From NCBI GenBank assembly GCA_017444065.1, contig JAFSXJ010000074.1:1-64000 (forward strand): a DNA stretch of 64,000 bases, given 5' to 3'. Under the pieces are notes generated by a model. That model ran no database searches. It was given only the letters and a program-made list of their open reading frames with translations, and was not told the origin of the DNA. The translations under genes were made by a program, and so were the position numbers. This document shows, in pieces, positions 37,939 through 45,757 of the stretch. Origin of the DNA: Paludibacteraceae bacterium. Lineage in GTDB: Bacteria > Bacteroidota > Bacteroidia > Bacteroidales > Paludibacteraceae. Position 1 is the first letter of the stretch, and each line of letters begins with the position of its first letter.

Positions 37939-39018
37939 TCACACAAACTTATATTCCGTCACCTGTCGGTACAGCTGTCCCGGTCGCAGAACGGGTGAGG
38001 GGAACTCGGGATGGTTGATGGCGTCGGGAATGTTCTGCGCCTCCAGGCAAACGGCATGCTGCACATCGTAGGTACTGCCGCTCTTACCCACGTTCTGCTC
38101 CACGTAGTTGCCGGTATAGACCTGCAACGCCGGCGCAGTGGTGCGTACTTCCATGGTGCGTCCGTCGGCACTGAGGAGGGCTACTTTGCGCAGTGACGGG
38201 TCTTTCTTGTTCTGTGCACGCTCCTGTTCAGTAGCTGGACGCAGTACCCAGTTGTTGTCGACACCTCTGCCGGGAGCAAAGAACGGGTCGTTGATGCGGT
38301 CGCCGATACGTACAGGCTGACGGAAATCCATCGGTGTGCCTTCCACGGGCAGGATTTCGCCGGTCGGGCACGCGGTTTCGTCAAACGGGGTATATTCGTC
38401 CGCCAGCACCTGCAGCACATGGTCGTCAACACGTCCGCTGCCTTCGCCCGCGAGGTTGAAGTACGCATGGTTGGTGAAGCCGACGAGTGTCGGCGCATCG
38501 GTTGTTGCCTCGTAGGTGATACGCAGCGCGTTGTCGCGCGTCAGAGCGTAGGTGACCGTGACATCCATATTGCCGGGATAACCTTCCTCGCCGTCGATGG
38601 CGCGGTAACGGAGTGTGACGGAGTAAGCCGTCTGACCGATTACCTCCCATACCTTCTCATTGAAACCCGAAACGCCGCCGTGCAGGCTGTTCGTGCCGTT
38701 GTTGACCGGCAGCCGGTACTGCTTGCCGTCAAGCGTAAACTTGCCGTCCTTGATACGGTTCGCCACACGACCGATGACTGCGTTGAAGTAGGTCTCCTTG
38801 GTACGCCACTCGTCCAAGGTGTTGAAACCCAAGACCACATCGGCTTTGACGCCCTCCGCGTTCGGCACAATCAGGGATACGAGCTTGGCTCCGTAGTTGG
38901 TGACCTGCGCTACGAGGCCCGAACTGCTACGCAGGGTATAGAGCCCTACGCGCAGTTGGCGCTTGCGGCCTCCCTGCTCGGCAGAGAGGATGGTATTGAA
39001 TGATTGTTCGCTAACCAT
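37939..39018 (-). CDS. galM: Aldose 1-epimerase (galactose mutarotase)
   Basis: The start is taken as ATG at 39018 (MVSEQSFN), one base after the galK stop; an in-frame upstream ATG at 39057 lies inside galK and is less likely. The protein has 359 residues. Signatures: NYGAKLVSLIVPN, NAVIGRVANRI, NNGTNSLHGG (substrate His), GFTNHAYFNLAG (catalytic His), VCLEAQNIPDAIN (catalytic Glu) and GQLYRQVTEYKF at the end. It interconverts alpha and beta anomers of galactose, supplying GalK with its substrate. Confidence 0.95.
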   Translation of the reverse strand: MVSEQSFNTILSAEQGGRKRQLRVGLYTLRSSSGLVAQVTNYGAKLVSLIVPNAEGVKADVVLGFNTLDEWRTKETYFNAVIGRVANRIKDGKFTLDGKQYRLPVNNGTNSLHGGVSGFNEKVWEVIGQTAYSVTLRYRAIDGEEGYPGNMDVTVTYALTRDNALRITYEATTDAPTLVGFTNHAYFNLAGEGSGRVDDHVLQVLADEYTPFDETACPTGEILPVEGTPMDFRQPVRIGDRINDPFFAPGRGVDNNWVLRPATEQERAQNKKDPSLRKVALLSADGRTMEVRTTAPALQVYTGNYVEQNVGKSGSTYDVQHAVCLEAQNIPDAINHPEFPSPVLRPGQLYRQVTEYKFV

Positions 39019-39019
39019 A

Positions 39020-40186
39020 TTACTCCAGTCTTCTTGCTCCGTCGGAAATCTCAGCAACGTAAAATTCCGGAGTGATTCCAGTTATTCTCTTATAGTTCTC
39101 GCCTACCTGCTGCTTGAACTGCTCGATTGCTTCGTCCCTGACAAGCGAAACGGTGCACCCGCCGAAACCGCCACCGGTCATACGGCTGCCGAGTACGCCG
39201 GGCACTTTCCATGCCTCTTCCGCCATGGTGTCGAGTTGCAGACCTGTTACTTCGTAGTCGTCACGCAGGCTGACGTGGCTGGCATTCATCAGTTTGCCGA
39301 ACTGCTCGATGTCGCCTGCCTTCAGCGCCTTGACAGCATCCGATGTACGTTGCACTTCACCCACGACGTGGCGGGCACGTTTGTGAGCAATCGGGTCGGT
39401 GATGGCATTTTCTATCTGCTTGAACTCCGCCTCAGTCAGTTCGGCAAGGTTCTTCAGTTCAGGACGCACCTTACGCAGTTGCTCCAACGCGAGCTGGCAC
39501 TGCGCCACGCGGTCGTTGTAGGCACCTGAATCGAGGTGGTGCGGCGAGTGGGTATTAGCGATTACAACCTTGATACCGTTGAGTTTGACGGGCACATGCT
39601 CGAACTCCAGTGTATCGCAGTTGAGGTGGATAGCATGATCCTTCTTACCCCAGGACGAAGCGAACTGGTCCATGATGCCGCAGTTGACACCTGCAAACTC
39701 GTGCTCGGCGAGCTGACCAATCTTGGCGAAGTCGGTGTGGTTGTAGTCCAACTTCAGATAATCGTTGGCGGCGAATGCAGCTACGACCTCCAGCGCGGCA
39801 CTACTGCTCAAGCCGGCACCGGCAGGCACATTGCCCCAGATGAGGATGTCCAGACCCTGGTCGAACTTATGCCCCTTGCGCACATACCATGCCATGCAAC
39901 CCATCGGATAGTTCACCCACGACTTGCCGGGCAGCGGCTCGGTGAGCTTGTCCAATGGCACTTCGACCACCTCGGGCATGTTCAGCGACTTGAATCGCAT
40001 GGCTTGTGTGCCGTTGGGCGCAAGCAGCAGATAGGTACCGAACGACAGAGCGCACGGGAACACGCTGCCACCGTTGTAATCGGTATGCTCGCCGATAAGG
40101 TTGACACGTCCGGGAGAGAAATACACCGCGGTTGCTTCTTTTCCGTAAGCCTCAGCAAAGGCCTGTTTCAATTCTTTTACTTCCAT
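39020..40186 (-). CDS. galK: Galactokinase
   Basis: A 388-residue GHMP kinase. The galactokinase signature is GRVNLIGEHTDYNGG (residues 26-40). The ATP-binding motif is PAGAGLSSSAALEV (from 121). The C-terminal motif is GGGFGGCTVSLV. The catalytic Asp lies in NCGIMDQFAS. It phosphorylates galactose at C1. galM follows one base after its stop, so the two are co-translated. The remaining Leloir genes galT and galE are not in the window. Confidence 0.97.
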   Translation of the reverse strand: MEVKELKQAFAEAYGKEATAVYFSPGRVNLIGEHTDYNGGSVFPCALSFGTYLLLAPNGTQAMRFKSLNMPEVVEVPLDKLTEPLPGKSWVNYPMGCMAWYVRKGHKFDQGLDILIWGNVPAGAGLSSSAALEVVAAFAANDYLKLDYNHTDFAKIGQLAEHEFAGVNCGIMDQFASSWGKKDHAIHLNCDTLEFEHVPVKLNGIKVVIANTHSPHHLDSGAYNDRVAQCQLALEQLRKVRPELKNLAELTEAEFKQIENAITDPIAHKRARHVVGEVQRTSDAVKALKAGDIEQFGKLMNASHVSLRDDYEVTGLQLDTMAEEAWKVPGVLGSRMTGGGFGGCTVSLVRDEAIEQFKQQVGENYKRITGITPEFYVAEISDGARRLE

Positions 40187-40192
40187 GATACT

Positions 40193-40221
40193 ATTGTTTA
40201 TTTGATGGTTATTGTTTATTT
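40193..40221. repeat. Repeated 11-mer upstream of galK
   Basis: ATTGTTTATTT occurs at 40193-40203 and 40211-40221. The second copy overlaps the end of the ushA-like gene. Confidence 0.5.
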
Positions 40222-41835
40222 CACAATTATTCTTCCTTGCTGGAGCCGATAGGCGTCATTGATTGTCCCGCCCATTGCGCGGATGTATGCGCATACGGCT
40301 TCGACATCGTTGAGCGGTTCGCCGTCGATTGGCATCAGACGCATCTTAGCGAACGTACCGGATGCGCCGGAGCAGGCGATGATGTAACTCTGTCCGCCTA
40401 TGGTATAGGTGGCGTCGGGATTAACCGGTTGCCATGCGCCTTTCTGCTCGTAAGGCAGTTTGCCCTGTTCGCCATCTGCGGGAACGAAGACCTCTGCTTT
40501 GGTTATGCGGCGCGTCTGCCCCACTCCGTCGAACATCCGGTTCTCGTTCCAGATGACGGATGTCGGAATACGTGTGTCAGCCGTGTAGCGCAAGCCGCTG
40601 ACGTGCAGGAAGTCGCCGTTCTCACGCGGCAGTGCCGCCACGCCTACCTCCAGAGCGTCAAGCAGTTGCTGACCGGAACACTCGACAACGCGCATCGTAT
40701 TGTTGAACGGCCATACGCTGACGATGTCGCCGAATGTGATGGTCGGGTTGCAGAAGCCTGTACGCAGTCCGCCGCCGTTGCACACGCCGATAGTAGCGCC
40801 AGTCATGAAGCGTGAGACATCGGCCATAAAGTCACCGAGGTTCGTCTCCTGACAGCGCACGAGGCGGTTGTTGTCCTTGTCACGGTCGATGAGCACGAAC
40901 GGTGCATTGCCGACAGGCGCACTTACGCGCGCTTCCAGCTCCTGCTGCACGGCTTGTATGGTATCCCACACCGCTTGATTGACGCGCCGGCAATCGCAGA
41001 TAGGCAGCAGTTCGTTTGTGAGGCGGTTGTCAGTATCAATCGTCAGGCGGCCTATGTAGGCGAACTTTGTTGCCGTGGAGGCGAGCGTCACGCTGTCGCC
41101 CCGGTCGTTTGTCAGACGCTCGTTGAGCAGATGGTGCGCATGCCCGTCAAGAACTATGTCAATTCCATGCGTGGCGGCAATCAGTCCGCGAGAATACGCC
41201 ACTTCGGGGTCATCGCCGAGGTGCGAGAGCACAATGACAATCTTCGCGCCTTTGCCGCGTGCCTCGTCAACCGCCTGTTGCACACGCTCATACGTGTCGG
41301 TCTGGTGGAAGTTGTACAGCAGGTTGCCGTCATCATCGATAAAGTAGGTCGGTGTGGATGAGCGGAAAGTCGAAGGCGTCGCCACACCTATAAATGCTAC
41401 CTTCGTACCGCCGTATTTCTTGATATCATAGGCAGGATAGAGGTCCTGTTCGCCATCGGCGGTGAGACGGGAGAAGTTGCAACAGAGCGTCTTGGCTGTA
41501 AGCAGTTCGGACAGATGCTCCATCTGCGGAACGGTATAATCGAACTCGTGGTTGCCAACAGTCAGGTAGTCGTAGCCCACGGCGTTCATGATTCGCACAA
41601 CCGCTTCGCCTTTGGTAAGGCTGCCCACCGTACTGCCCTGCGCAAAATCGCCGCAGCTGACAATGCTGACGTAGGGAGTCTGCTGCAGTTCGGCGTCGCG
41701 CTGACCGGCAAGACGCGCATAACCTTCCACGGCGCAATGTACATCGTTCTCATAGAGGATGACAATAGGTTTTGTCCGCTGGCAGGACGCCAGAAAGACG
41801 AGCAGGAACGCAAATGCTATGTTTCTCAGTTTCAT
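40216..41835 (-). CDS. 5'-nucleotidase / UDP-sugar hydrolase family lipoprotein (UshA-like)
   Basis: A 539-residue lipoprotein (MKLRNIAFAFLLVFLASC, lipobox LASC). The metallophosphatase domain shows YENDVHC, SCGDFAQGS, TVGNHEFDY, IVLSHLGDD and DGHAHH, which supply the two-metal site. The C-terminal 5'-nucleotidase domain includes NGGGLRTG, FGDIVSVWPFNNTMRVV and the ring-stacking region. It would release phosphate and nucleosides from nucleotides, or split UDP-sugars, in the periplasm. Many Bacteroidetes split these two domains into separate genes; here they are one chain. Confidence 0.93.
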   Translation of the reverse strand: MKLRNIAFAFLLVFLASCQRTKPIVILYENDVHCAVEGYARLAGQRDAELQQTPYVSIVSCGDFAQGSTVGSLTKGEAVVRIMNAVGYDYLTVGNHEFDYTVPQMEHLSELLTAKTLCCNFSRLTADGEQDLYPAYDIKKYGGTKVAFIGVATPSTFRSSTPTYFIDDDGNLLYNFHQTDTYERVQQAVDEARGKGAKIVIVLSHLGDDPEVAYSRGLIAATHGIDIVLDGHAHHLLNERLTNDRGDSVTLASTATKFAYIGRLTIDTDNRLTNELLPICDCRRVNQAVWDTIQAVQQELEARVSAPVGNAPFVLIDRDKDNNRLVRCQETNLGDFMADVSRFMTGATIGVCNGGGLRTGFCNPTITFGDIVSVWPFNNTMRVVECSGQQLLDALEVGVAALPRENGDFLHVSGLRYTADTRIPTSVIWNENRMFDGVGQTRRITKAEVFVPADGEQGKLPYEQKGAWQPVNPDATYTIGGQSYIIACSGASGTFAKMRLMPIDGEPLNDVEAVCAYIRAMGGTINDAYRLQQGRIIVK

Positions 41836-41848
41836 ATAGTTGTATGAT

Positions 41849-42682
41849 TTATTCGGTAATCAGAGGTCTGTGTTGTGCACGCAGCCACTGCTTGTAGTCG
41901 GCCTGCATCTTAGCGAGTGTTTCGGGTGAAACGAAGGTGTCGCACAATCGTTGCCAGATATAATCGACCGCCGAGTTGGACGGATGAACAAGGTCATCGG
42001 CATAGAAACGGTAGTCCCGCAACTCGTCCAGCACAATCTCGTAAGCAGGGAAGTACGTCACCTGCTTAGGAAAGACTTCCTGCAACTGCTCAATGGCCAA
42101 CAGAAGAACCGCTTTGCTGAGCTGGTTCTGATGCATTCCGTCTCGGCGGTGGCGGATAGGGCTGACCGTGAATACCCAGTGTTTGTCGGGCATCGTCCGG
42201 ATGAGCGGGCACCAGGCGGTAATTATCTCCTGTACGCTCAGGCGGCGACGTACGAACTCACGTTCGGGCAGCTTGTGGCAGTTGGCTACAACCTGCCCGT
42301 TGCGGTAATAGACGTAGGATGTGCCGAAGGTGACAAACACGATGTCCGTCTCGGCGAACGACTGGTGCAGGTCAGCTTGCGACTGCAGGCAACGGCGAAG
42401 AACCTGCTCGCTGTCCGTGCCGGAGAACGAGCTGTGGTGCGACATCGAGTGATAGAGTCCGTCGTGCTCAACCAGTTCGACACGCATATCGCCGTTCAGC
42501 GACTGGACGATGGACATCGGGTTGTAGAGCACGCCGGTCGGGTTGCACACGGCACGCAAACCATGCGCCTGCATCTTCTGCCCGATACTGTCCGTGAAGC
42601 ACGAACCGATAAGCAGGATGCGGTCGTCCGGCTTAATCTGCCAGGGGCTCTTGGGGATGTCTATTTCGGTACGCCAGTTCAT
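41849..42682 (-). CDS. GSCFA domain protein
   Basis: A 277-residue protein with the naming motif as GSCFTDSIG (residues 26-34), followed by NPTGVLYNPMSI, FVTFGTSYVY, VFTVSPIRH and DLVHPSN (block V-like Asp/His). This is the SGNH-hydrolase-like fold of GSCFA proteins, so an esterase or acyl-transferring activity is plausible; the natural substrate is unknown. There is no signal peptide. It lies between the plug-protein and nucleotidase genes. Confidence 0.92.
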   Translation of the reverse strand: MNWRTEIDIPKSPWQIKPDDRILLIGSCFTDSIGQKMQAHGLRAVCNPTGVLYNPMSIVQSLNGDMRVELVEHDGLYHSMSHHSSFSGTDSEQVLRRCLQSQADLHQSFAETDIVFVTFGTSYVYYRNGQVVANCHKLPEREFVRRRLSVQEIITAWCPLIRTMPDKHWVFTVSPIRHRRDGMHQNQLSKAVLLLAIEQLQEVFPKQVTYFPAYEIVLDELRDYRFYADDLVHPSNSAVDYIWQRLCDTFVSPETLAKMQADYKQWLRAQHRPLITE

Positions 42683-42732
42683 TTACCATTTAGGCATTTA
42701 CTATTTGTCATTTATCTGTGGGCTATTTGTCA
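42680..42732. repeat. Iterated CATTTA/ATTTGTC words between plug and GSCFA genes
   Basis: The 40-bp gap is built from ATTTA/ATTTG words at 7-9 nt steps (catttacc, atttagg, catttact, atttgtc, atttatc). Confidence 0.6.
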
Positions 42733-44030
42733 ATCGTTTTTACGCCCATGAGACGCGTGTAGCGTGCGGCAAACGGGCAGTAATAGACATAGACGGTATA
42801 TTCGTTGCGTGTCTCCCAGTGCGAACCTTCGGTGCGCAGAAGAGTTGCCTGTTTTGCACCTTTCTGCACGAACCAGTACTGGTAGTCATAGCCGCCCTGC
42901 TTGACCGGCGCGGAGAGGTAGTAGCACTTCAGTTCACGGTCGTACTCCATTCGGTTGCGCAAGGTGAAGTTGTTGCCGAACAGGTCGCCGCCGACATAGA
43001 CAGCGCCGTCGAAGAACGGGCGTTCGGCACGAAGCATCCAGTGTACCCACATATATTCCGCCTCGGTCTCGACGTCCTGCACCCGTTCGGCATGCACGCG
43101 GTACTGTCCGTTGACGTCGAACTCGTGTGAATACGGCTGATTGGCACGCAATTCGTCGGGATTGAGCAGCGCGTGGTAATCGCCGTTCTCATACACGACG
43201 CGGTCAATACCCGTGCCGGCAAAGTAGGTTGAATAGGCATCGAAATGGCGGTACTCGTCGCCACCTTCGAAGATGAGCGGACGGCAATGCTGCCAGCTCA
43301 GCGTCTTGCCGCCGACGAACGTAGGAGCCGGCGCAATGACCTGATTGTCCGAGCGGCCGTTCTGCTGAACGACGATGAAATAGTCGCTGCGCAAGTCGGA
43401 GCCTTGGCCGTCCGTCAAAACTTCCAACTCCAGCTGCTGATAACGTCCGCTCAGTTCGATGTCAGTGGTGGAGAGAACCTTGCCTTCTATACGTACGCGC
43501 GATTCAGCAACGAACACGGGCACACGCGCGACAAGATTGTCGGGATTGCCGTCCTCGTAGATGAGTATCTCATACTGTCCGCTGAGCTTGAGGCGCATGT
43601 CTTCGTTCGGGAACGTGAAGCGATAGTGGGTGTACACCTGCTGCGTGTTCAGCGAGGGCGAATAATCGGTTATGTCCTGTGTGGTGAAACCGTCAAGGAA
43701 CTCGATGGATGCGAGGTTCTCCTGCCCGTTGTAGAGGGTATTGCGACGGACGGTGTAGGTGTACTGCCGGAAATCCTGGCTCATCTCATCGAAGGATATT
43801 TCCAGCACATGACCGTTGGCGTCGCCTTCGGCGCCAAGCGGTTCGATAGTGCCGCCGGATGCGTCACGGGCATACAGCACCGGGCGCTCGGGCATGGAAT
43901 ACGTCTCGCCCGTTTCCGCATTGATATACTGCGTGCGCAAGGTACGAATCTCGCCGCCGAAGGCTACGAGAGAACATGCGCACAACAGTGCGCAGGCTGT
44001 CAAAACGGGTAACTTGGTAGTCCTGTGCAT
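42723..44030 (-). CDS. DUF5103 / type IX secretion plug-domain protein
   Basis: A 435-residue protein with a signal peptide (cleavage near VAFG-G). DUF5103 proteins of Bacteroidetes were recognised as the plug of the SprA/Sov translocon of the type IX secretion system. Matching features: IRTLRTQYINAETGETYSMP near the start, FDEMSQDFRQYTYTVRR, DGFTTQDITDYSPSLNTQQVYTHY, SGQYEILIYEDGNP and Y.YWFVQKGAKQA near the end. It fits the T9SS-style tails of the giant proteins. Other T9SS genes are not present in this window. Confidence 0.85.
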   Translation of the reverse strand: MHRTTKLPVLTACALLCACSLVAFGGEIRTLRTQYINAETGETYSMPERPVLYARDASGGTIEPLGAEGDANGHVLEISFDEMSQDFRQYTYTVRRNTLYNGQENLASIEFLDGFTTQDITDYSPSLNTQQVYTHYRFTFPNEDMRLKLSGQYEILIYEDGNPDNLVARVPVFVAESRVRIEGKVLSTTDIELSGRYQQLELEVLTDGQGSDLRSDYFIVVQQNGRSDNQVIAPAPTFVGGKTLSWQHCRPLIFEGGDEYRHFDAYSTYFAGTGIDRVVYENGDYHALLNPDELRANQPYSHEFDVNGQYRVHAERVQDVETEAEYMWVHWMLRAERPFFDGAVYVGGDLFGNNFTLRNRMEYDRELKCYYLSAPVKQGGYDYQYWFVQKGAKQATLLRTEGSHWETRNEYTVYVYYCPFAARYTRLMGVKTIDK

Positions 44031-44109
44031 TAACTATAGTCGTTTTGCATAGTCAATGTACAAAAATTATTCCAAAAATGCAAAACTGCGACATTTTTTG
44101 TAAAAATAT

Positions 44110-44140
44110 TTGCAAATATAGTGATTTTGTTGTACCTTTG
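44110..44140 (+). promoter_or_regulatory. Promoter of the tRNA-Thr transcript
   Basis: TTG (44110-44112), a 20-nt spacer and TACCTTTG (44133-44140). An overlapping weaker leftward -7 box TATATTTG (44113-44120) could serve the plug-protein gene on the other strand. Confidence 0.75.
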
Positions 44141-44369
44141 CACGCTTTTTCGTCGGAAATGGCTCGCCTGACAGAATTCGCTCGGCGAATTAAGACGGCT
44201 CACATTTCCTCCTCTCCGATTAAAACATCGCTTCACTAGCGTTTTAATCGGTTAACGAAAAAACCTCGGGCTGTAAACAATCGAAGCGTTTGCAGAACGA
44301 AAGCGGAGGCACGCGTCGCCCTTATGCCGCTGAGCGGCATCCGATGCGACCGCGTTGCCGAACTCGACC
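44141..44369 (+). other. Structured leader between promoter and tRNA-Thr
   Basis: This stretch of about 229 nt holds several hairpins, the best being CCGATTAAAAC/GTTTTAATCGG (11 bp perfect, about 44217-44254). Others are AATTCGC/GCGAATT (44178-44194) and GCCGCT/AGCGGC (44329-44340). A 26-codon reading frame from ATG 44159 (MARLTEFARR...) ends with its TAG in the loop of the 11-bp hairpin. It may be an RNA gene, a leader peptide or only a precursor spacer. Confidence 0.4.
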
Positions 44370-44441
44370 GCCACCTTGGCTCAGAGGTAGAGCAACGCAT
44401 TCGTAATGCGTGGGTCCCCAGTTCGAATCTGGGAGGTGGCT
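44370..44441 (+). tRNA. tRNA-Thr (anticodon CGT)
   Basis: A 72-nt cloverleaf: acceptor GCCACCT/AGGTGGC, D arm GCTC/GAGC, anticodon arm ACGCA-TTCGTAA-TGCGT with anticodon CGT reading ACG, T arm CCCAG-TTCGAAT-CTGGG, discriminator T. CCA is not encoded. Its 3' end is duplicated 123 bp downstream. Confidence 0.97.
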
Positions 44442-44447
44442 CTGGAA
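44422..44447 (+). repeat. tRNA-Thr 3'-end direct repeat, copy 1 (attachment-site-like)
   Basis: A 26-bp sequence spanning the T loop to just past the tRNA end is identical to 44545-44570. tRNA 3' ends are classic targets of integrases, and such duplications mark integration. Confidence 0.75.
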
Positions 44448-44472
44448 AGGGAACGAGTGCGTTCCCTTTCTT
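44446..44472 (+). terminator. Terminator after tRNA-Thr copy
   Basis: AAAGGGAAC and GTTCCCTTT (44446-44454 with 44461-44469) form a perfect 9-bp stem with a 6-nt loop, then CTT. Confidence 0.65.
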
Positions 44473-44544
44473 GCACTTCAGCCAGATTCTCCTGGGAGTT
44501 CTTATCTCACTTCGTTCGAACGATTATTGCAATCCTGTGCAATC

Positions 44545-44570
44545 TTCGAATCTGGGAGGTGGCTCTGGAA
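44545..44570 (+). repeat. tRNA-Thr 3'-end direct repeat, copy 2 (attachment-site-like)
   Basis: Identical 26 bp to 44422-44447, without the tRNA 5' part. It is followed by its own, different terminator. Confidence 0.75.
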
Positions 44571-44594
44571 GAGGACTTCGGTTCTCTTTTTTTT
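44570..44594 (+). terminator. Terminator after the tRNA-end duplicate
   Basis: AGAGGAC-TTCG-GTTCTCT with a UUCG tetraloop is followed by a run of T (to 44594); a strong intrinsic terminator. Confidence 0.85.
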
Positions 44595-44611
44595 ATGAAT
44601 ACGCGGCTCGC

Positions 44612-44836
44612 AACCACCCGAAAACCGCCATTTGGGTGAAAAACGACATTTTTCTTGCAGAAAACGGCATTTGATTTGCAAATGTCGATTTTTTTGTAAC
44701 TTTGCGCCCGGCTTTATGGCGTGAGCGTAGGCGTATGTATGTGCGTATATGAGACGCCTACTCCCGACAATGGTTCGAGAACGGACCGACAACGGATGCC
44801 CTACGGCTCGGGAACGGACCTATTAAGTTCAACAAA
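44612..44836 (+). repeat. Promoter-leader cassette, copy A
   Basis: A repeat of about 225 bp shared with 49680-49914 and, for its first half, 46800-46930. It contains an inverted repeat CGACATTT/AAATGTCG (44644-44651, 44680-44687), a promoter TTG (44676-44678), an 18-nt spacer with a run of 7 T, TAACTTTG (44697-44704), and a leader hairpin GTAGGCGT/ACGCCTAC. It precedes the Abi gene. Confidence 0.85.
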
Positions 44837-44862
44837 TAAAGACTACAACAAAAATAGCGAAG

Positions 44863-45519
44863 ATGACATTCACGGACGCAAAGATACTATTCTCGCCGGC
44901 ACGAATGCAGAAATATGTACGGGCTTGCAAGGGCGATGAAGCGAAAGCGATAACGCTCTATAGCTATAACGCCAAATTGTCGCAAGCATTCTTCGGTGTG
45001 GTCAGTCTGTTTGAGGTTATACTGCGCAATGCTATCAACGAACACTATTTGCGGACACTTGGAAAAGATTGGATTGTCGCACAAGCTGTTCCAAACGGAT
45101 TATTGGAGCATGAGGCAGATGAGGTGAACTCCACTAAGAGCGCATACTCAAAAGAAGGAGTTTACAGCCATGACAAAATGGTGGGATCTTTCACTTTCGG
45201 TTTTTGGACATATCTGTTCACTAAACGCAATTACAAGATAGGCGGAAAGACACTGTTACAGATTTTCCCGAACCGCGTCAAGGGAACCACCCAGAAGAAA
45301 GTATATGCTGACATTACAGACATTCGCGAATTTCGCAATCGGATAGCGCATCACGAGCCTATTTGTTTCAGCACAACCGGTGAAATTGACACGGCTTACA
45401 TGGAGCGCCATTACGTACTGATAAAAGAATATCTGCAATTCATGGGAGTAAAAAAGGAGGATGTATTGCCGATAGTATATCGCCCAGAAGAACTATTGGA
45501 GGAAGTAAAAACTCTATAA
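44863..45519 (+). CDS. Abi-family (Abi_2/AbiD-AbiF-like) HEPN protein
   Basis: A 218-residue protein. The N-terminal half YSYNAKLSQAFFGVVSLFEVILRNAINEHY and the C-terminal FRNRIAHHEPIC match the Abi_2/AbiD-F group of abortive-infection proteins. RN-x3-H (Arg158-His163) is the catalytic motif of HEPN ribonucleases, so the protein may cut RNA on phage infection. It is more AT-rich than the core genes and is transcribed from cassette promoter A. A leftward promoter and hairpin lie just past its stop on the opposite strand. No antitoxin partner is visible. Confidence 0.82.
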   Translation: MTFTDAKILFSPARMQKYVRACKGDEAKAITLYSYNAKLSQAFFGVVSLFEVILRNAINEHYLRTLGKDWIVAQAVPNGLLEHEADEVNSTKSAYSKEGVYSHDKMVGSFTFGFWTYLFTKRNYKIGGKTLLQIFPNRVKGTTQKKVYADITDIREFRNRIAHHEPICFSTTGEIDTAYMERHYVLIKEYLQFMGVKKEDVLPIVYRPEELLEEVKTL

Positions 45520-45601
45520 AAACACGAACCCGGAAGTATGCCGGAGCAGGGACTTTCGGGTCTTACGGTGCAAAGATACAACAAATATTTTAAATATGCA
45601 A
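45515..45601 (-). ncRNA. Possible short antisense RNA at the 3' end of the Abi gene
   Basis: On the minus strand TTG (45599-45601), a 20-nt spacer and TATCTTTG (45571-45578) form a consensus promoter. About 10 nt later the arms 45552-45560 and 45529-45537 make a 9-bp hairpin (one G-U or mismatch), then a T-rich stretch to about 45515. The product would be about 50 nt, ending at the Abi stop codon. No gene follows leftwards on this strand. Confidence 0.4.
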
Positions 45602-45692
45602 ATATTTTGAAGGAAAAATGCATTTTTTTACTACATATTGGCAAAAAAGGCAAATCAACCAAAGACAATAACAAATAAAACACAATACAACC

Positions 45693-45728
45693 ATGCTCAC
45701 CCTCGGTGTGGGACAGATGTGGGGATAA
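45693..45728 (+). pseudogene. Signal-peptide stub R1 of a giant secreted protein
   Basis: ATG then LTLGVGQMWG and a TAA stop. The same end of signal peptide opens the giant protein at 50540 (LTLGAGQMWAD). Only the last half of the signal peptide remains here, between the Abi and KilA-N genes. Confidence 0.7.
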
Positions 45729-45757
45729 AAACTAACTTAAATCTATAAAATAAACAC

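Noticed and set aside
44324..44674. Plus-strand frames across the tRNA-Thr region.
   Set aside because: They read through a clear tRNA gene and two terminators and have no protein-like features.
44644..44687. Inverted repeats around the cassette promoter as an invertible (phase-variable) promoter.
   Set aside because: The arms are only about 28 bp apart and do not enclose the -7 box; known Bacteroides invertible promoters are larger. An operator or hairpin is more likely.
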